Shown one piece after another: positions 8,244-16,934 of a stretch of 64,000 nucleotides of DNA. This DNA comes from Neobacillus mesonae (GTDB lineage Bacteria; Bacillota; Bacilli; Bacillales; Cytobacillaceae), in assembly GCF_001636315.1 (NCBI RefSeq), contig NZ_KV440949.1, positions 398,203 through 462,202 on the forward strand, read 5' to 3'. Positions within the stretch are counted from its first letter, which is position 1. Each line of letters opens with the position of its first letter. A program made the position numbers and the translations under genes. The notes beneath the pieces were generated by a model. The model did no database searches. It had not been told where the DNA came from and worked only from the letters and a program-made list of their open reading frames with translations.

Positions 8244-9749
8244 ATGAAACAAGGATCAAGACAGCTTTATGTCCAGACGTCTAGCCTTGTCGTCGGTTTT
8301 ATGGTCTGGGTATTAATATCTTCGCTTATGACGTTTATTAAAGAGGATATTGATCTTTCAGCGACACAAATATCGTGGGCAACAGCAGTGCCTGTTATTC
8401 TCGGCTCTTTGCTAAGGATTCCAATTGGCTTTTGGGCCAACCGTTACGGTGCTAGAATTTTATTTACGATTAGTTTTATCATCATGCTGATTCCGATTGC
8501 GATCATCAGCTATGCCAATTCATTTTTTATGTTAATTTTGGGCGGATTTATGCTGGGGATTGGCGGTGCTGTCTTTTCAATTGGTGTTACCTCTTTGCCA
8601 AAGTATTATCCGAAAGAAAAGCATGGCTTTATTAATGGGATTTACGGAGCGGGGAACATCGGTACTGCAATTACTTCATTTTCGGCTCCAGTATTAGCAA
8701 ACACGTACGGCTGGAGAACTACAATTCTAATTTTCTTAATTATTGTGTTAATTTTCGCCGTCATTAATTTTCTTTTTGGTGACCGTAATGAGCATAAAGT
8801 AAATAATTCGTTTATCGTTAGTTTTAAACAGGTTTATCGAAACCCTAAGCTATGGTTTTTAAGCTTATGTTACTTTATCACATTTGGCTCTTTTGTTGCT
8901 TTTACGATATATTTACCATCGTTTTTAGTTAATCACTTTGATTTAAGCAAAGTTGATGCCGGTCTCCGTACTGCCGGATTCATTGCTTTAGCGACCATCT
9001 TCAGACCTGTTGGCGGATGGCTTGGAGATAAGATCAATCCATTTTTAATCTTAATGGCTGTGTTTTTCAGCCTGACCTTTGCTGGATTTCTTTTATCTTT
9101 TACACCGTCACTGCCGATTTACTCTTTTGGCTGCTTATTAGTAGCTTTCTTTGCTGGAATCGGAAATGGCGCGATTTTCAAGCTGGTACCATTATATTTT
9201 TCAAAACAGGCTGGAATTGTCAACGGTATTGTGGCCGCTATGGGCGGGCTTGGCGGTTTTTTCCCGCCGATTATTTTAACAATTCTCTTTAGTTGGACCG
9301 GGCACTATGCCATTGGATTTATGTCACTGTCTGAATTTTCATTAGCTACATTAGTATTGGTTGTTTGGCTTTACTACCAAGACAAACTTGATGTTTCATC
9401 TAAAATTGTCAATCATGCGGGAGAAGGAATTATGCTCACCGATTCTAGCGGGATTATTCAAAAAGTAAATCCTGCCTTTACGAGAATTACCGGATTCTCA
9501 CAGGAAGAAGTCATTGGCAAAACTCCAAGTGTGCTTCAATCCGGGGAACATGACAAGCAATTTTATGAACAAATGTGGAGTCAATTAATGAGCGAGGATT
9601 ACTGGGAAGGCGCTATTTGGAACAAACGGAAAAATAAAGAGATCTATAAAGAATGGTTAACAATTACAGCGATAAAAGATGATTCCGGAGAAACAAAACA
9701 TTATGTTGGGTTATTTAAAGAAGATCATGAAAAACAAAAAAGACTATAA
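8244..9749 (+). CDS. NarK-family nitrate/nitrite transporter fused to a C-terminal PAS domain
   Basis: Major-facilitator protein with 12 transmembrane helices (~1-385). NarK-type substrate Arg residues are in SLLRIPIGFW and FRPVGGWLGDK, and nitrate-signature glycine loops are GIGGAVFSIG and GIGNGAIFKL. It continues without a break into a cytosolic PAS domain (~390-500: GIMLTDSSGIIQKVNPAF, ITGFSQEEVIGKTPS, final LFKEDHEKQK). Transport of nitrate or nitrite is known for the family. The PAS domain could sense redox, ligand or interact with a kinase, which is inference. No frameshift joins the parts, so the fusion is genuine. AAGGGGGATTAAA precedes the ATG. FNR operator upstream, terminator downstream. 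Confidence 0.9.
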   Translation: MKQGSRQLYVQTSSLVVGFMVWVLISSLMTFIKEDIDLSATQISWATAVPVILGSLLRIPIGFWANRYGARILFTISFIIMLIPIAIISYANSFFMLILGGFMLGIGGAVFSIGVTSLPKYYPKEKHGFINGIYGAGNIGTAITSFSAPVLANTYGWRTTILIFLIIVLIFAVINFLFGDRNEHKVNNSFIVSFKQVYRNPKLWFLSLCYFITFGSFVAFTIYLPSFLVNHFDLSKVDAGLRTAGFIALATIFRPVGGWLGDKINPFLILMAVFFSLTFAGFLLSFTPSLPIYSFGCLLVAFFAGIGNGAIFKLVPLYFSKQAGIVNGIVAAMGGLGGFFPPIILTILFSWTGHYAIGFMSLSEFSLATLVLVVWLYYQDKLDVSSKIVNHAGEGIMLTDSSGIIQKVNPAFTRITGFSQEEVIGKTPSVLQSGEHDKQFYEQMWSQLMSEDYWEGAIWNKRKNKEIYKEWLTITAIKDDSGETKHYVGLFKEDHEKQKRL

Positions 9750-9754
9750 ATCAA

Positions 9755-9787
9755 TCAAAAGAGGCCTTCATTTTGAAGGTCTTTTTT
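9755..9787 (+). terminator. Terminator after the NarK-PAS gene
   Basis: GGCCTTCA pairs with TGAAGGTC (one G-T pair) around a short T-rich loop and is followed by TTTTTT. Confidence 0.75.
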
Positions 9788-9877
9788 CTATTGTCCAGCT
9801 CCAAGCTCCTTCCCCTTTTCTAAACTTATGACAACTTTTCGTCAAAACCTCTTTGTTCACAGTTCCTTCACTATTTT

Positions 9878-9928
9878 TGTGACGTACGTCACAAATTTCA
9901 TGCTGCCATCTGGTTTATATTAACATCG
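9878..9928 (+). promoter_or_regulatory. FNR operator and promoter of narK
   Basis: A perfect palindrome TGTGACGTACGTCACA occupies 9878-9893. A TATATT -10 lies at 9916-9921. The operator centre (9885.5) is about 42 bp before the expected start, again the class II position. Implies anaerobic activation by FNR. Confidence 0.82.
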
Positions 9929-9989
9929 TAAACACCAATTACTTAATAATTGATAAAAAAATTAAACATAAACATTGGGGGAGAAAAAA

Positions 9990-11288
9990 ATGGCCCGAAT
10001 AACGTATTGGAATCCGGAAGACGAAAAATTCTGGAACGCTGAAGGGAAAAAACATGCTAAGAGAAACCTATGGATTTCTGTTCCATCATTAATGCTTGCC
10101 TTTATTGTTTGGCAAATATGGTCTGTTGTAGCGATCAGATTAAATGACATTGGATTTCACTTTACTGATGAGCAGCTGTTTACTTTAGCCGCTGTTCCCG
10201 GACTTGTTGGCGCAACACTTAGATTTGTTTATACTTTTGCAGTTGGAACAATGGGAGGAAAAACCTGGACAGTTATTTCTACAGCAATCCTTGCCATTCC
10301 GGCAGTAGGTATTGGTTTTGCTGTCCAGAATCCAGAAACCCCATTCACAGTCATGCTTATTTTAGCAGCACTTTGTGGTTTAGGCGGTGGAAATTTCTCA
10401 TCATCAAGTGCCAACATCAGCTTCTTCTTCCCGAAAAAAGAAAAAGGAACAGCACTTGGAATTAATGGCGGTTTAGGAAATATGGGGGTATCAGTTGTCC
10501 AATTCGTCACTCCATTAGTTATTACTTCAGGGACTTTTGCTTTGGTTGGCGGAAAACAAGTTATGTCAAACGGCCAAGAAATTTGGCTTCAAAATGCAGC
10601 ATTTGTTTGGGTTATTCCAATTGTCATTGTGACATTGCTGGCCTTATTCAAAATGGATAATGTACCAGGTGCTAAACAATCTGTTGCTGATCAATTTGTC
10701 ATTGTGAAACGGAAACACACTTGGATTATGACGATTCTTTATATTGGAACATTTGGTTCATTTATTGGGTACTCTGCGGCATTTCCGCTGCTTTTGAAAT
10801 CACAATTCCCTGAGTATATTTCACTGGCTTTTCTTGGAGCGTTAGTTGCTGCGGCTGCAAGGCCTGTCGGCGGCTGGATTTCCGATAAGTTTGGCGGTGC
10901 GAAGGTAACAGCTTATGTGTTTGTAGTTATGACAATCGGTGCTTTAGGGGTTATTTATTTCTTGAATGCACAGCAATTTGCCGGTTTCTTAATTTCTTTT
11001 CTAGTGTTGTTCTTGGCATCAGGAATTGGATCTGGATCAACATTCCAAATGATTCCAAATATATTTATTCCAAAAGAAGCGGCTCCTGTTATCGGCTTTA
11101 CCGCAGCGTTTGCTGCGTACGGATCATTCCTGATTCCAAAGCTTTTTGGCTGGTCTATCAACACTACAGGTTCATATGTAACAGCGTTCTACTTCTTTAT
11201 CGGATTTTATGTGATCTCTTTTGTGCTAAACTGGTTCTTCTATCAAAGAAAGGCTGCTGCAAAGGCAGTTGTGAAACAGGCCGGATAA
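9990..11288 (+). CDS. narK: Nitrate/nitrite transporter NarK
   Basis: Major-facilitator nitrate/nitrite antiporter, 432 aa. The start is ATG 9990, 6 nt after GGGGGAG; an in-frame TTG at 9975 lies before the ribosome site. Signature segments: GLGGGNFSSSSANISFFFP and GIGSGSTFQMIPNIF (nitrate-signature loops), with substrate-binding Arg in GATLRFVY and ARPVGGWISDK. It would import nitrate and export nitrite for NarGHI, encoded nearby. Its perfect FNR operator indicates anaerobic induction. It is a second NarK type alongside the PAS fusion 240 bp upstream; the two differ in N-terminal length and probably in substrate mode. Confidence 0.95.
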   Translation: MARITYWNPEDEKFWNAEGKKHAKRNLWISVPSLMLAFIVWQIWSVVAIRLNDIGFHFTDEQLFTLAAVPGLVGATLRFVYTFAVGTMGGKTWTVISTAILAIPAVGIGFAVQNPETPFTVMLILAALCGLGGGNFSSSSANISFFFPKKEKGTALGINGGLGNMGVSVVQFVTPLVITSGTFALVGGKQVMSNGQEIWLQNAAFVWVIPIVIVTLLALFKMDNVPGAKQSVADQFVIVKRKHTWIMTILYIGTFGSFIGYSAAFPLLLKSQFPEYISLAFLGALVAAAARPVGGWISDKFGGAKVTAYVFVVMTIGALGVIYFLNAQQFAGFLISFLVLFLASGIGSGSTFQMIPNIFIPKEAAPVIGFTAAFAAYGSFLIPKLFGWSINTTGSYVTAFYFFIGFYVISFVLNWFFYQRKAAAKAVVKQAG

Positions 11289-11306
11289 ATATCCAGCCTG
11301 TTTTTA
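11274..11306 (+). terminator. Terminator of narK
   Basis: AAACAGGC-C-GGAT pairs with ATCC-A-GCCTGTTT (one mismatch), loop AAAT, then TTTTT. It overlaps the narK stop. Confidence 0.82.
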
Positions 11307-11372
11307 TTCTGTTGATTTGCACTCCAATCATCAGGGCAACCTCAAACAGTATCCTTTTACACAGCCCTACAT

Positions 11373-11410
11373 AAAGAGGACGCAGTCAATTACTGCGTCC
11401 TCTTTATTTT
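11373..11410. terminator. Terminator hairpin between narK and fdhF
   Basis: A 14-bp perfect stem, AAAGAGGACGCAGT (11373-11386) with 11392-11405, loop CAATT. It stands between the convergent genes narK and fdhF; the better T-tract is on the plus strand. Confidence 0.8.
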
Positions 11411-13470
11411 TAGTTTACTATTTTTTCAATCGTTACGGCGCATGCTTTGTATTCGGCGGTCCCGGAGATTGGGTCGTATTCATTTAAGGTTAATACATTG
11501 GTTGGGGTTTCGTGCCAGTGAAAGCTCATAAAGACAAGTCCTGGTACCACTTGTTCGGTTACTTTCGCCTTTACCTGCAGTTCCCCTCTTCTAGAACGAA
11601 CTTGAACAACTTCTCCATCCGTTATTCCGAGCAGCTGGGCATCCTCTGGATGGATATCTACGGTTTCTTCCGTTTGCTTAAGCTTCACACCGGACGCATA
11701 ATGTCGCGTCTGTGTATGGGTATTATACGTTTCATAACGTCTTCCAGTTGTCAGCGTGAACGGATATTCCTCATCAGGAAGCTCCATCGGTGGTGTATAG
11801 TCGACAGGTACAAACGGTGCCTTCTTTGTTTCAGCTTCCTGATGAAAACGTTCATGCATGACGAACGTTCCTGGATGATTTTCGTCTGGGCAAGGATAAT
11901 GAATACTGTATTCCTGATCAAGACGTTCATATGAAATACCGCCATACATCTCCCAAGCAAGCCTTCTTACTTCGTTCCAGATTTCTTCACTATCTTTATA
12001 CCGCATCGGATACCCCATTATGTCCGCAAGCTCACAAAGGATTTCCCAATCCTCCTTCGTATTTGGATGGGGTTCCACTGCCTTTCGGACCCGCTGGATA
12101 CGCCGGTCTGTATTGGTGTAAGTTCCATCCACCTCTCCCCATGAGCGAGCCGGGAGAACCACATCCGCCATCTTTGCAGTTTCAGTCATGAAAATATCTT
12201 GCACGACTAATAAGTCCAGTTTTTCAAATAATGTCTTTGTATGATTCATATCGACATCAGCAAGAAGCGGATTTTCACCAATAATATACAGCGCTTTCAA
12301 ATCACCCATTTCAATCCTGTCAAATGTTCTTGTCTGTGTATCACCTGCAATCGGATTAAGTGTAACCTTCCATTCTTTTTCATAGCGGGCCCGAAACTCA
12401 TCATTGGCTAAACTCATTGCCCCTGTTAATTGATTCGGCAAACAGCCCATATCCCCGGCGCCTTGAACATTATTCTGGCCTCGGAGCGGCATGATGCCTG
12501 TTCCTGGTTTGCCAATATTGCCTGTTAACAAAGCTAAATTAGCAATGTCGAACACATTGTTAACCCCACAATGATGTTCAGTAATACCCAATGTATAAGC
12601 GACCATTGAACCGTTCGATCCGGCATACTCTCTTGCAGTTGCCACAATATCCTCGGCGGGTACACCGGTGATTTCTGCGGCATATTCCGGTGTAAATGGT
12701 TCCACCTGTTTTTTCAGTTTTTCAACATCGACTGTCATTTCATTAATGAATCTCTCATTGTATAATCCTTCAGTCAAAATGACTCGAATAAAGGCATTGA
12801 TAAGGGCAATATCAGTTCCGACTTTGATTTGCAGGTGGCGGTGGGAAACCTTCACCATATCAATTTTTCGCGGATCGATAACAATAATCTTAAGGCCCGC
12901 CTTGACCGCTTTTTTCATCCGATTGGCGATGATTGGATGGGCCTCAGTTGTATTGGAGCCCATTAACAGCAGGACATCTGCGCGTTCAAAATCTTCAAGT
13001 GTGTTGGTAGGGAAACCGCTTCCAAAAACTGTTGCCAGACCGGCAACGCTAGGAGCGTGTCACGTTCGGTTACAGCCGTCAATATTATTGCTGCCGATAA
13101 CCGTTCTCATAAATTTTTGCGTCACAAAATTGGATTCATTTGTACTTCTCGCACAGGCGAACAAGCTGATTGCATTCGGACCCCAGACGGTTTTAATTTC
13201 TGACAGTTTGCTGGCAATAAATTGATAGGCCTCTTCCCACGTTACTTCGACCAGCTTGCCCGCTTTTTTTATAAGCGGGGACGAAAGTCTATTTTTGGCA
13301 TGAACGTATTCATAGGCAAATGCGCCTTTTACACATGTTTGTCCTTTGTTCACTGGTGCTTCTTTGTCGCCGCGGATTTTAACGATTTTGTTGTCTTTGA
13401 CTTCAAGGACTAAACCACACCCTGTTCCGCAATAACCGCAGATTGTTTTTACATAGTTCGGTTCTCCCAC
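11410..13470 (-). CDS. fdhF: Formate dehydrogenase alpha subunit, selenoprotein (UGA = Sec137)
   Basis: Molybdopterin bis-MGD oxidoreductase of the FdhF type, 686 residues if the TGA at 13060-13062 is read as selenocysteine. Both halves are in the same frame and meet exactly at the active site: DGCNRT-U-HAPSVAG, where formate dehydrogenases have Sec or Cys followed by His. The [4Fe-4S] ligands are Cys11, 14, 18, 46. The start is GTG 13470 after GGGAGG. A SECIS-like hairpin follows the UGA. The molydopterin-binding domains continue to the stop with no other lesion (MGSNTTEAHP, GMMPLRGQ-like region, C-terminal RHYASG). It lacks the long ferredoxin-like N-terminus of YrhE/YjgC. Likely oxidises formate to CO2. 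The electron partner is not encoded next to it. Confidence 0.87.
13031..13062 (-). promoter_or_regulatory. Bacterial SECIS-like element of fdhF
   Basis: Read on the minus strand: UGA (13062-13060), 12 nt spacer, then the hairpin GTTGCC-GGTCT-GGCAAC (13047-13031). The 6-bp stem, the GGTCT apical loop and the distance copy the Escherichia coli fdhF SECIS arrangement (loop with GGUCU, bound by SelB). Confidence 0.82.
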
Positions 13471-13580
13471 AATATTACCTCCCTTATTTCAACATTACTA
13501 TCTATATTATAATTTTAATCTATTTTTGATGAATGTCTTTACCTTTTTTGTATAAAATTTTGTCTATTTTTTAAAAATTA

Positions 13581-13609
13581 AAAAACGGGAGAATCGTTCT
13601 CCCGTTTTT
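13581..13609 (-). terminator. Terminator of the histidine kinase gene
   Basis: A 13-bp perfect stem AAAAACGGGAGAA / TTCTCCCGTTTTT with loop TCG. It overlaps the kinase stop codon and gives a T-run on the minus strand. Confidence 0.9.
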
Positions 13610-15764
13610 AGGCTGTTTTTGCCGGTAATAGAATGTTAAATGTCGTACCTTTATTTAATTCACTTTCTACAAATACTTTGCCATTATGGCTTTCGATTAT
13701 TTTAAAGCTCATCATCAGCCCTAAGCCATTACCACGCTTTTTCGTAGTGAAAAACGGCTCTCCCAACTTATTTAATTTATCCTTCGGAATACCGACACCG
13801 GAATCCTGAATAGATATTTGCACATTCTTTTCAAGGACAGTTGTTTTAACAAATAGATCTCCGCCATTCGGCATAGCTTCAATTCCATTTTTAATAAAGT
13901 TTAAAAACACCTGTTTCAAACGATTTTCATCGCATTCAATTTGGATTATTTCTTGGCTGCAGTCAAAATGCAGGCGGACATTCTTTTTCCTCGCCTCAAA
14001 TTCAAGCAGGGACACAACATTTTTAATAACTGGGACAACATTCTTTTCTTCCAGTTCAACCGCCTTTGGTTTGGCTAAAACCATAAAATCCTCAACAATA
14101 GTGTTTACCCGTTCTATTTCATCAAGAATAATATTTAAGAATTCCTGTCGTTCCGGGTCCTTTTCATCGAGCTGCAAAAATTCTGCATACCCTCTCATCG
14201 ATGTCAATGGATTGCGAATTTCATGAGCAACTCCTGCCGCCAGCTGCCCTACCGCCGCTAATTTATCTTGGCGGTGTAATACTTCTTCTGTTCTCTTCCG
14301 TTCGGTAATATCCGTCCGAATGGAGAGATATTGATACGGTTTGCCATTACTATTTAGAAACGGCACAATGGTTGTATCAACCCAATAATTAGAGCCATCT
14401 TTAGCGCGGTTACATATTTCACCATACCACACGTCACCCTGCCCAATCGTCCGCCACAGTTCCTTGAAGAATTCTTTTGAATGATATCCGGAATTCAAGA
14501 TCCGATGGTCCTCACCCAGCAATTCTTCTTCGTGGTACCCAGAGATATCACAGAACTTTTCATTTACTGAAGTAATTTTACCCTTTTCATCTGTAATGGC
14601 TACAATGGATGACTGATTTAAAGCGAATGTAATATCCTTTACTTCCTTTATGGACTCAATTAAACCTTCCTCCGCTTTTTTTCGCTGGGTAATATCTGAA
14701 CGAATAGCAATATATTGAACAGGTTTTCCTTTTTTATTTAAAAATGGAACTATGGTCGTATCAACCCAATAAAATGATCCATCCTTAGCTTTGTTGCGAA
14801 TTTCCCCGCGCCAGATTTTCCCCGAAGAAATCATGCTCCAAAGGTTTTCAAAAAATTCTTTCGAATGGTAGCCGGAATTTAACATGCGATGTGTTTTTCC
14901 GATGATTTCTTCCTTCTTATATTTCGAGATCTCTTCAAATTTATCATTTATATCTAGTATGACACCATTTCTGTCTGTAATCGCTACAATAGCCGAAGCA
15001 TCAAGTGCGGCTTTAATATCTTTTAAGCTTGTATCGGAGGTTGCTAGCTGTTTGCTGATTAATGTACTTGAGGCAATTAAGCCGCCCATGATAAGGACTG
15101 ATACAATCAATACCAAATAAAGAAAAAAAGGACTTTCTGTAATTGTGCCGGTAACCTCATGATTTGCCGTTACAATGACCATCGCTTTTTTCAACAAGAT
15201 ATGCCCTTCCGCTATGGTACCCGAGATAATCAATGCGCTGGCCGGTTTCAACCATGGCAGGTTTTCTTTAGTAATAGCCGAGGAAAAAAGAATCCATAAT
15301 GCAAATAAAAATGATGCAAAAATAAGTACACTAGAAAAAATAAATAATACTACGTTGTATTGAATTGAAACGTTCATCGCATAAATTCCAATAATATGAA
15401 TTGCAATCACTGCCAAAGCTAAAAAAAAGCTGCCAATCATTAAATGATAAAACCGCACAATTCTTCCGTAAAAAGGCATAAACGCCATCCCGGAAAAGGA
15501 TATTCCAATTAAAATTGATAAAATGGTAAGGGATATATGATAATTAGCAAACAGAATTGCATCTGTTGCAATAACCCCAATAAAATTAGTTACCCAGATC
15601 CCTATCCCCATTGAAAATGCTGCACCCAAAAACAACAACCGCTTATTTTGACCCGACGATTTAATTAAGATAAACATATCCAATGCTGTATATGAAGCCA
15701 TGATTGTTAAACCAATGGCAATAATAAAGAAAAATGGATGAAACGATTCAAATAATGTATCCAT
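13608..15764 (-). CDS. Membrane sensor histidine kinase, MHYT-like + 2 PAS + HisKA + HATPase
   Basis: 718-aa sensor kinase. The N-terminal ~235 residues form about seven membrane helices with the repeat pattern of MHYT domains (ASYTALDM, GIGIWVTNFIG, HIIGIYAM), but the defining Met-His pairs are partly lost. Two similar PAS/PAC modules follow (~245-370, ~375-490; both contain LNSGYHSKEFF and YWVDTTIVPFLN). The phosphoacceptor motif is GVAHEIRNPL (~510), with N, G1 and G2 boxes (NFIKNGIEAM, DSGVGIPKD, GNGLGLMM). MHYT domains are proposed to sense O2, CO or NO through copper. No response regulator is adjacent, so it may feed a phosphorelay such as Spo0F. Ligand unknown. Confidence 0.88.
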   Translation of the reverse strand: MDTLFESFHPFFFIIAIGLTIMASYTALDMFILIKSSGQNKRLLFLGAAFSMGIGIWVTNFIGVIATDAILFANYHISLTILSILIGISFSGMAFMPFYGRIVRFYHLMIGSFFLALAVIAIHIIGIYAMNVSIQYNVVLFIFSSVLIFASFLFALWILFSSAITKENLPWLKPASALIISGTIAEGHILLKKAMVIVTANHEVTGTITESPFFLYLVLIVSVLIMGGLIASSTLISKQLATSDTSLKDIKAALDASAIVAITDRNGVILDINDKFEEISKYKKEEIIGKTHRMLNSGYHSKEFFENLWSMISSGKIWRGEIRNKAKDGSFYWVDTTIVPFLNKKGKPVQYIAIRSDITQRKKAEEGLIESIKEVKDITFALNQSSIVAITDEKGKITSVNEKFCDISGYHEEELLGEDHRILNSGYHSKEFFKELWRTIGQGDVWYGEICNRAKDGSNYWVDTTIVPFLNSNGKPYQYLSIRTDITERKRTEEVLHRQDKLAAVGQLAAGVAHEIRNPLTSMRGYAEFLQLDEKDPERQEFLNIILDEIERVNTIVEDFMVLAKPKAVELEEKNVVPVIKNVVSLLEFEARKKNVRLHFDCSQEIIQIECDENRLKQVFLNFIKNGIEAMPNGGDLFVKTTVLEKNVQISIQDSGVGIPKDKLNKLGEPFFTTKKRGNGLGLMMSFKIIESHNGKVFVESELNKGTTFNILLPAKTA

Positions 15765-16007
15765 TAACCAGCATCCCCCCTAAAACAAGATCTTTTCTAT
15801 TACGATTGTAATGTAAAGTATTTCGTTATGGAAGGGCCATTTAATGATGGAAAGTATTTTTTTAAACGGTTTATCGGATAAAGGACCTATTTTTAAAAAA
15901 ACAGAAAATTTTTCAAAAAAAGTCTACACATTTTTAATTTTTTCGTTTATACTGTACTATAACAAGGACGAAATAAATATTCTGTATTAATAAAGGAGGA
16001 GTTAAAG

Positions 16008-16142
16008 ATGTTAATGAGTCCACTTGAATTTTTCCGTAGTTTGCCAAAGAAGGAATGTCCTGAATGCGGAGACCATATGGAGGAGCAAGCTGAGTCCTAC
16101 ATGATGGAATGTGATCGCTGTCTATCTAAAAGAGAAGAATAA
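16008..16142 (+). CDS. YhfH-family small zinc-ribbon-like protein, copy 1
   Basis: 44 aa, with CPECG and CDRC Cys pairs that look like a single zinc ribbon, and an N-terminal SPLEFFRSLPKK. Resembles the YhfH family of Bacillus. Ribosome site AAAGGAGGAG, ATG 16008. The upstream segment CTGTAYTATAACAA is shared with the second copy. Function unknown. Confidence 0.78.
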   Translation: MLMSPLEFFRSLPKKECPECGDHMEEQAESYMMECDRCLSKREE

Positions 16143-16218
16143 GTAAATTTTTTTGGCACATCTGTATTATAACAAAACAACCATTAATATACTGTATTAA
16201 TAAAGAGGGGGAATTAAT

Positions 16219-16353
16219 ATGTTAATGAGTCCAGTTGAATTTTTCCGTACTTTACCTAAGAAGGAATGTCCTGAATGCGGGGAACATATGGAGGAGCAGG
16301 CTGAATGCTACATGATGGAATGTGACCGCTGTTTATCAAAAAAAGGTGAATAA
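16219..16353 (+). CDS. YhfH-family small zinc-ribbon-like protein, copy 2
   Basis: 44 aa, nearly identical to the gene 76 bp upstream (same length, Cys pairs and leader TGTATTAATAAAG). It differs mainly at silent sites and at SY/CY and REE/KGE. A tandem duplication that includes the upstream region. Ribosome site AGAGGGGG. Function unknown. Confidence 0.78.
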   Translation: MLMSPVEFFRTLPKKECPECGEHMEEQAECYMMECDRCLSKKGE

Positions 16354-16357
16354 ACTT

Positions 16358-16388
16358 AATCTCCAGTAAAACTGGAGATTATTTTCTT
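16358..16388 (+). terminator. Terminator after the yhfH pair
   Basis: AATCTCCAGT pairs with ACTGGAGATT around AAA, followed by ATTTTCTTTTTC. Confidence 0.85.
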
Positions 16389-16458
16389 TTTCGATAGAAA
16401 CAGGCAGGCATAAACAAATCCCCACAGGTAAAACCTTAAGTTAAGGAGCTGATAGTGA

Positions 16459-16644
16459 ATGGCAAGAAAACAAGATTTCTTAACAACTGCCCCTAAACAA
16501 CAACAAATCACGCTTAATAACGGTAATTCGTATCCTAATTTAAAAAATATTCCCGGTGACTCAGTGGATGAGCATAAACAACTTGAAGAGGCAAATACCA
16601 TTATTACAGGTGATGAAATCCGCCAGCAAAACGAAAATCTTTGA
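16459..16644 (+). CDS. Hypothetical protein, 61 aa
   Basis: Polar, Gln/Asn-rich small protein (MARKQDFLTTAPKQQQIT...GDEIRQQNENL). No membrane span or motif recognised. AAGGAG at 16443-16448 supports the ATG. Flanked by terminators, so probably monocistronic. Confidence 0.65.
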   Translation: MARKQDFLTTAPKQQQITLNNGNSYPNLKNIPGDSVDEHKQLEEANTIITGDEIRQQNENL

Positions 16645-16711
16645 TATTAAGGAGGCCTGCGGAAAGTGATTCATCTGAAGCAAAATCCCACAAAAAAAAA
16701 TAAAAAGACTG

Positions 16712-16741
16712 TTCAGCCAATTTATCTGACAGTCTTTTAAC
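16712..16741. terminator. Bidirectional terminator
   Basis: AAAAGACTG-T-TCAG pairs with CTGA-CAGTCTTTT (one bulge). It lies between the convergent 61-aa and YdjO-like genes, with A and T tracts on both sides. Confidence 0.75.
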
Positions 16742-16748
16742 ACAACTA

Positions 16749-16934
16749 TTAAATTTTAGGCAGAACACGAATCTCTTGAGTCATTTCATTGCCGCACATT
16801 GGACAAAGCAAATCATCTGCCACAAAATCTTTTCTCATCCAGCCAATACATGAATCGCCAATACAGGAGTATACTTCTGTGTCTTCTAGAATTGTTTCCA
16901 TTTCTTCGTCTTTTGCCCGTCTACCGTAAAAAAT
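16749..16934 (-). CDS. YdjO-like cold-inducible zinc-ribbon protein, probable ATT start
   Basis: Small protein with Cys pairs CIGDSC and CPMC, like the YdjO-related gene at 54527-54727 (both end in a CPxC ribbon plus a TQ-containing tail). An ATG at 16988 would give 79 aa but has no ribosome site. Codon 19 of that frame is ATT (16934), exactly 8 nt after AAGGAGG, and aligns with the TTG start of the paralogue (IFYGRR versus MAFGRR). I take ATT as the start, giving 61 aa. YdjO is known as cold-shock-induced; biochemical function unknown. Confidence 0.68.
   Translation of the reverse strand: MFYGRRAKDEEMETILEDTEVYSCIGDSCIGWMRKDFVADDLLCPMCGNEMTQEIRVLPKI

Noticed and set aside
13060..13062. fdhF as a pseudogene with a nonsense codon
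   Set aside because: The stop lies exactly at the Sec position, a SECIS-like hairpin follows, the rest of the frame is intact, and another selenium gene (mnmH) is present.
16666..16740. GTG-started 24-aa frame MIHLKQNPTKK...
   Set aside because: It has an AAGGAGG site, but its second half is the terminator hairpin and the product is low-complexity.
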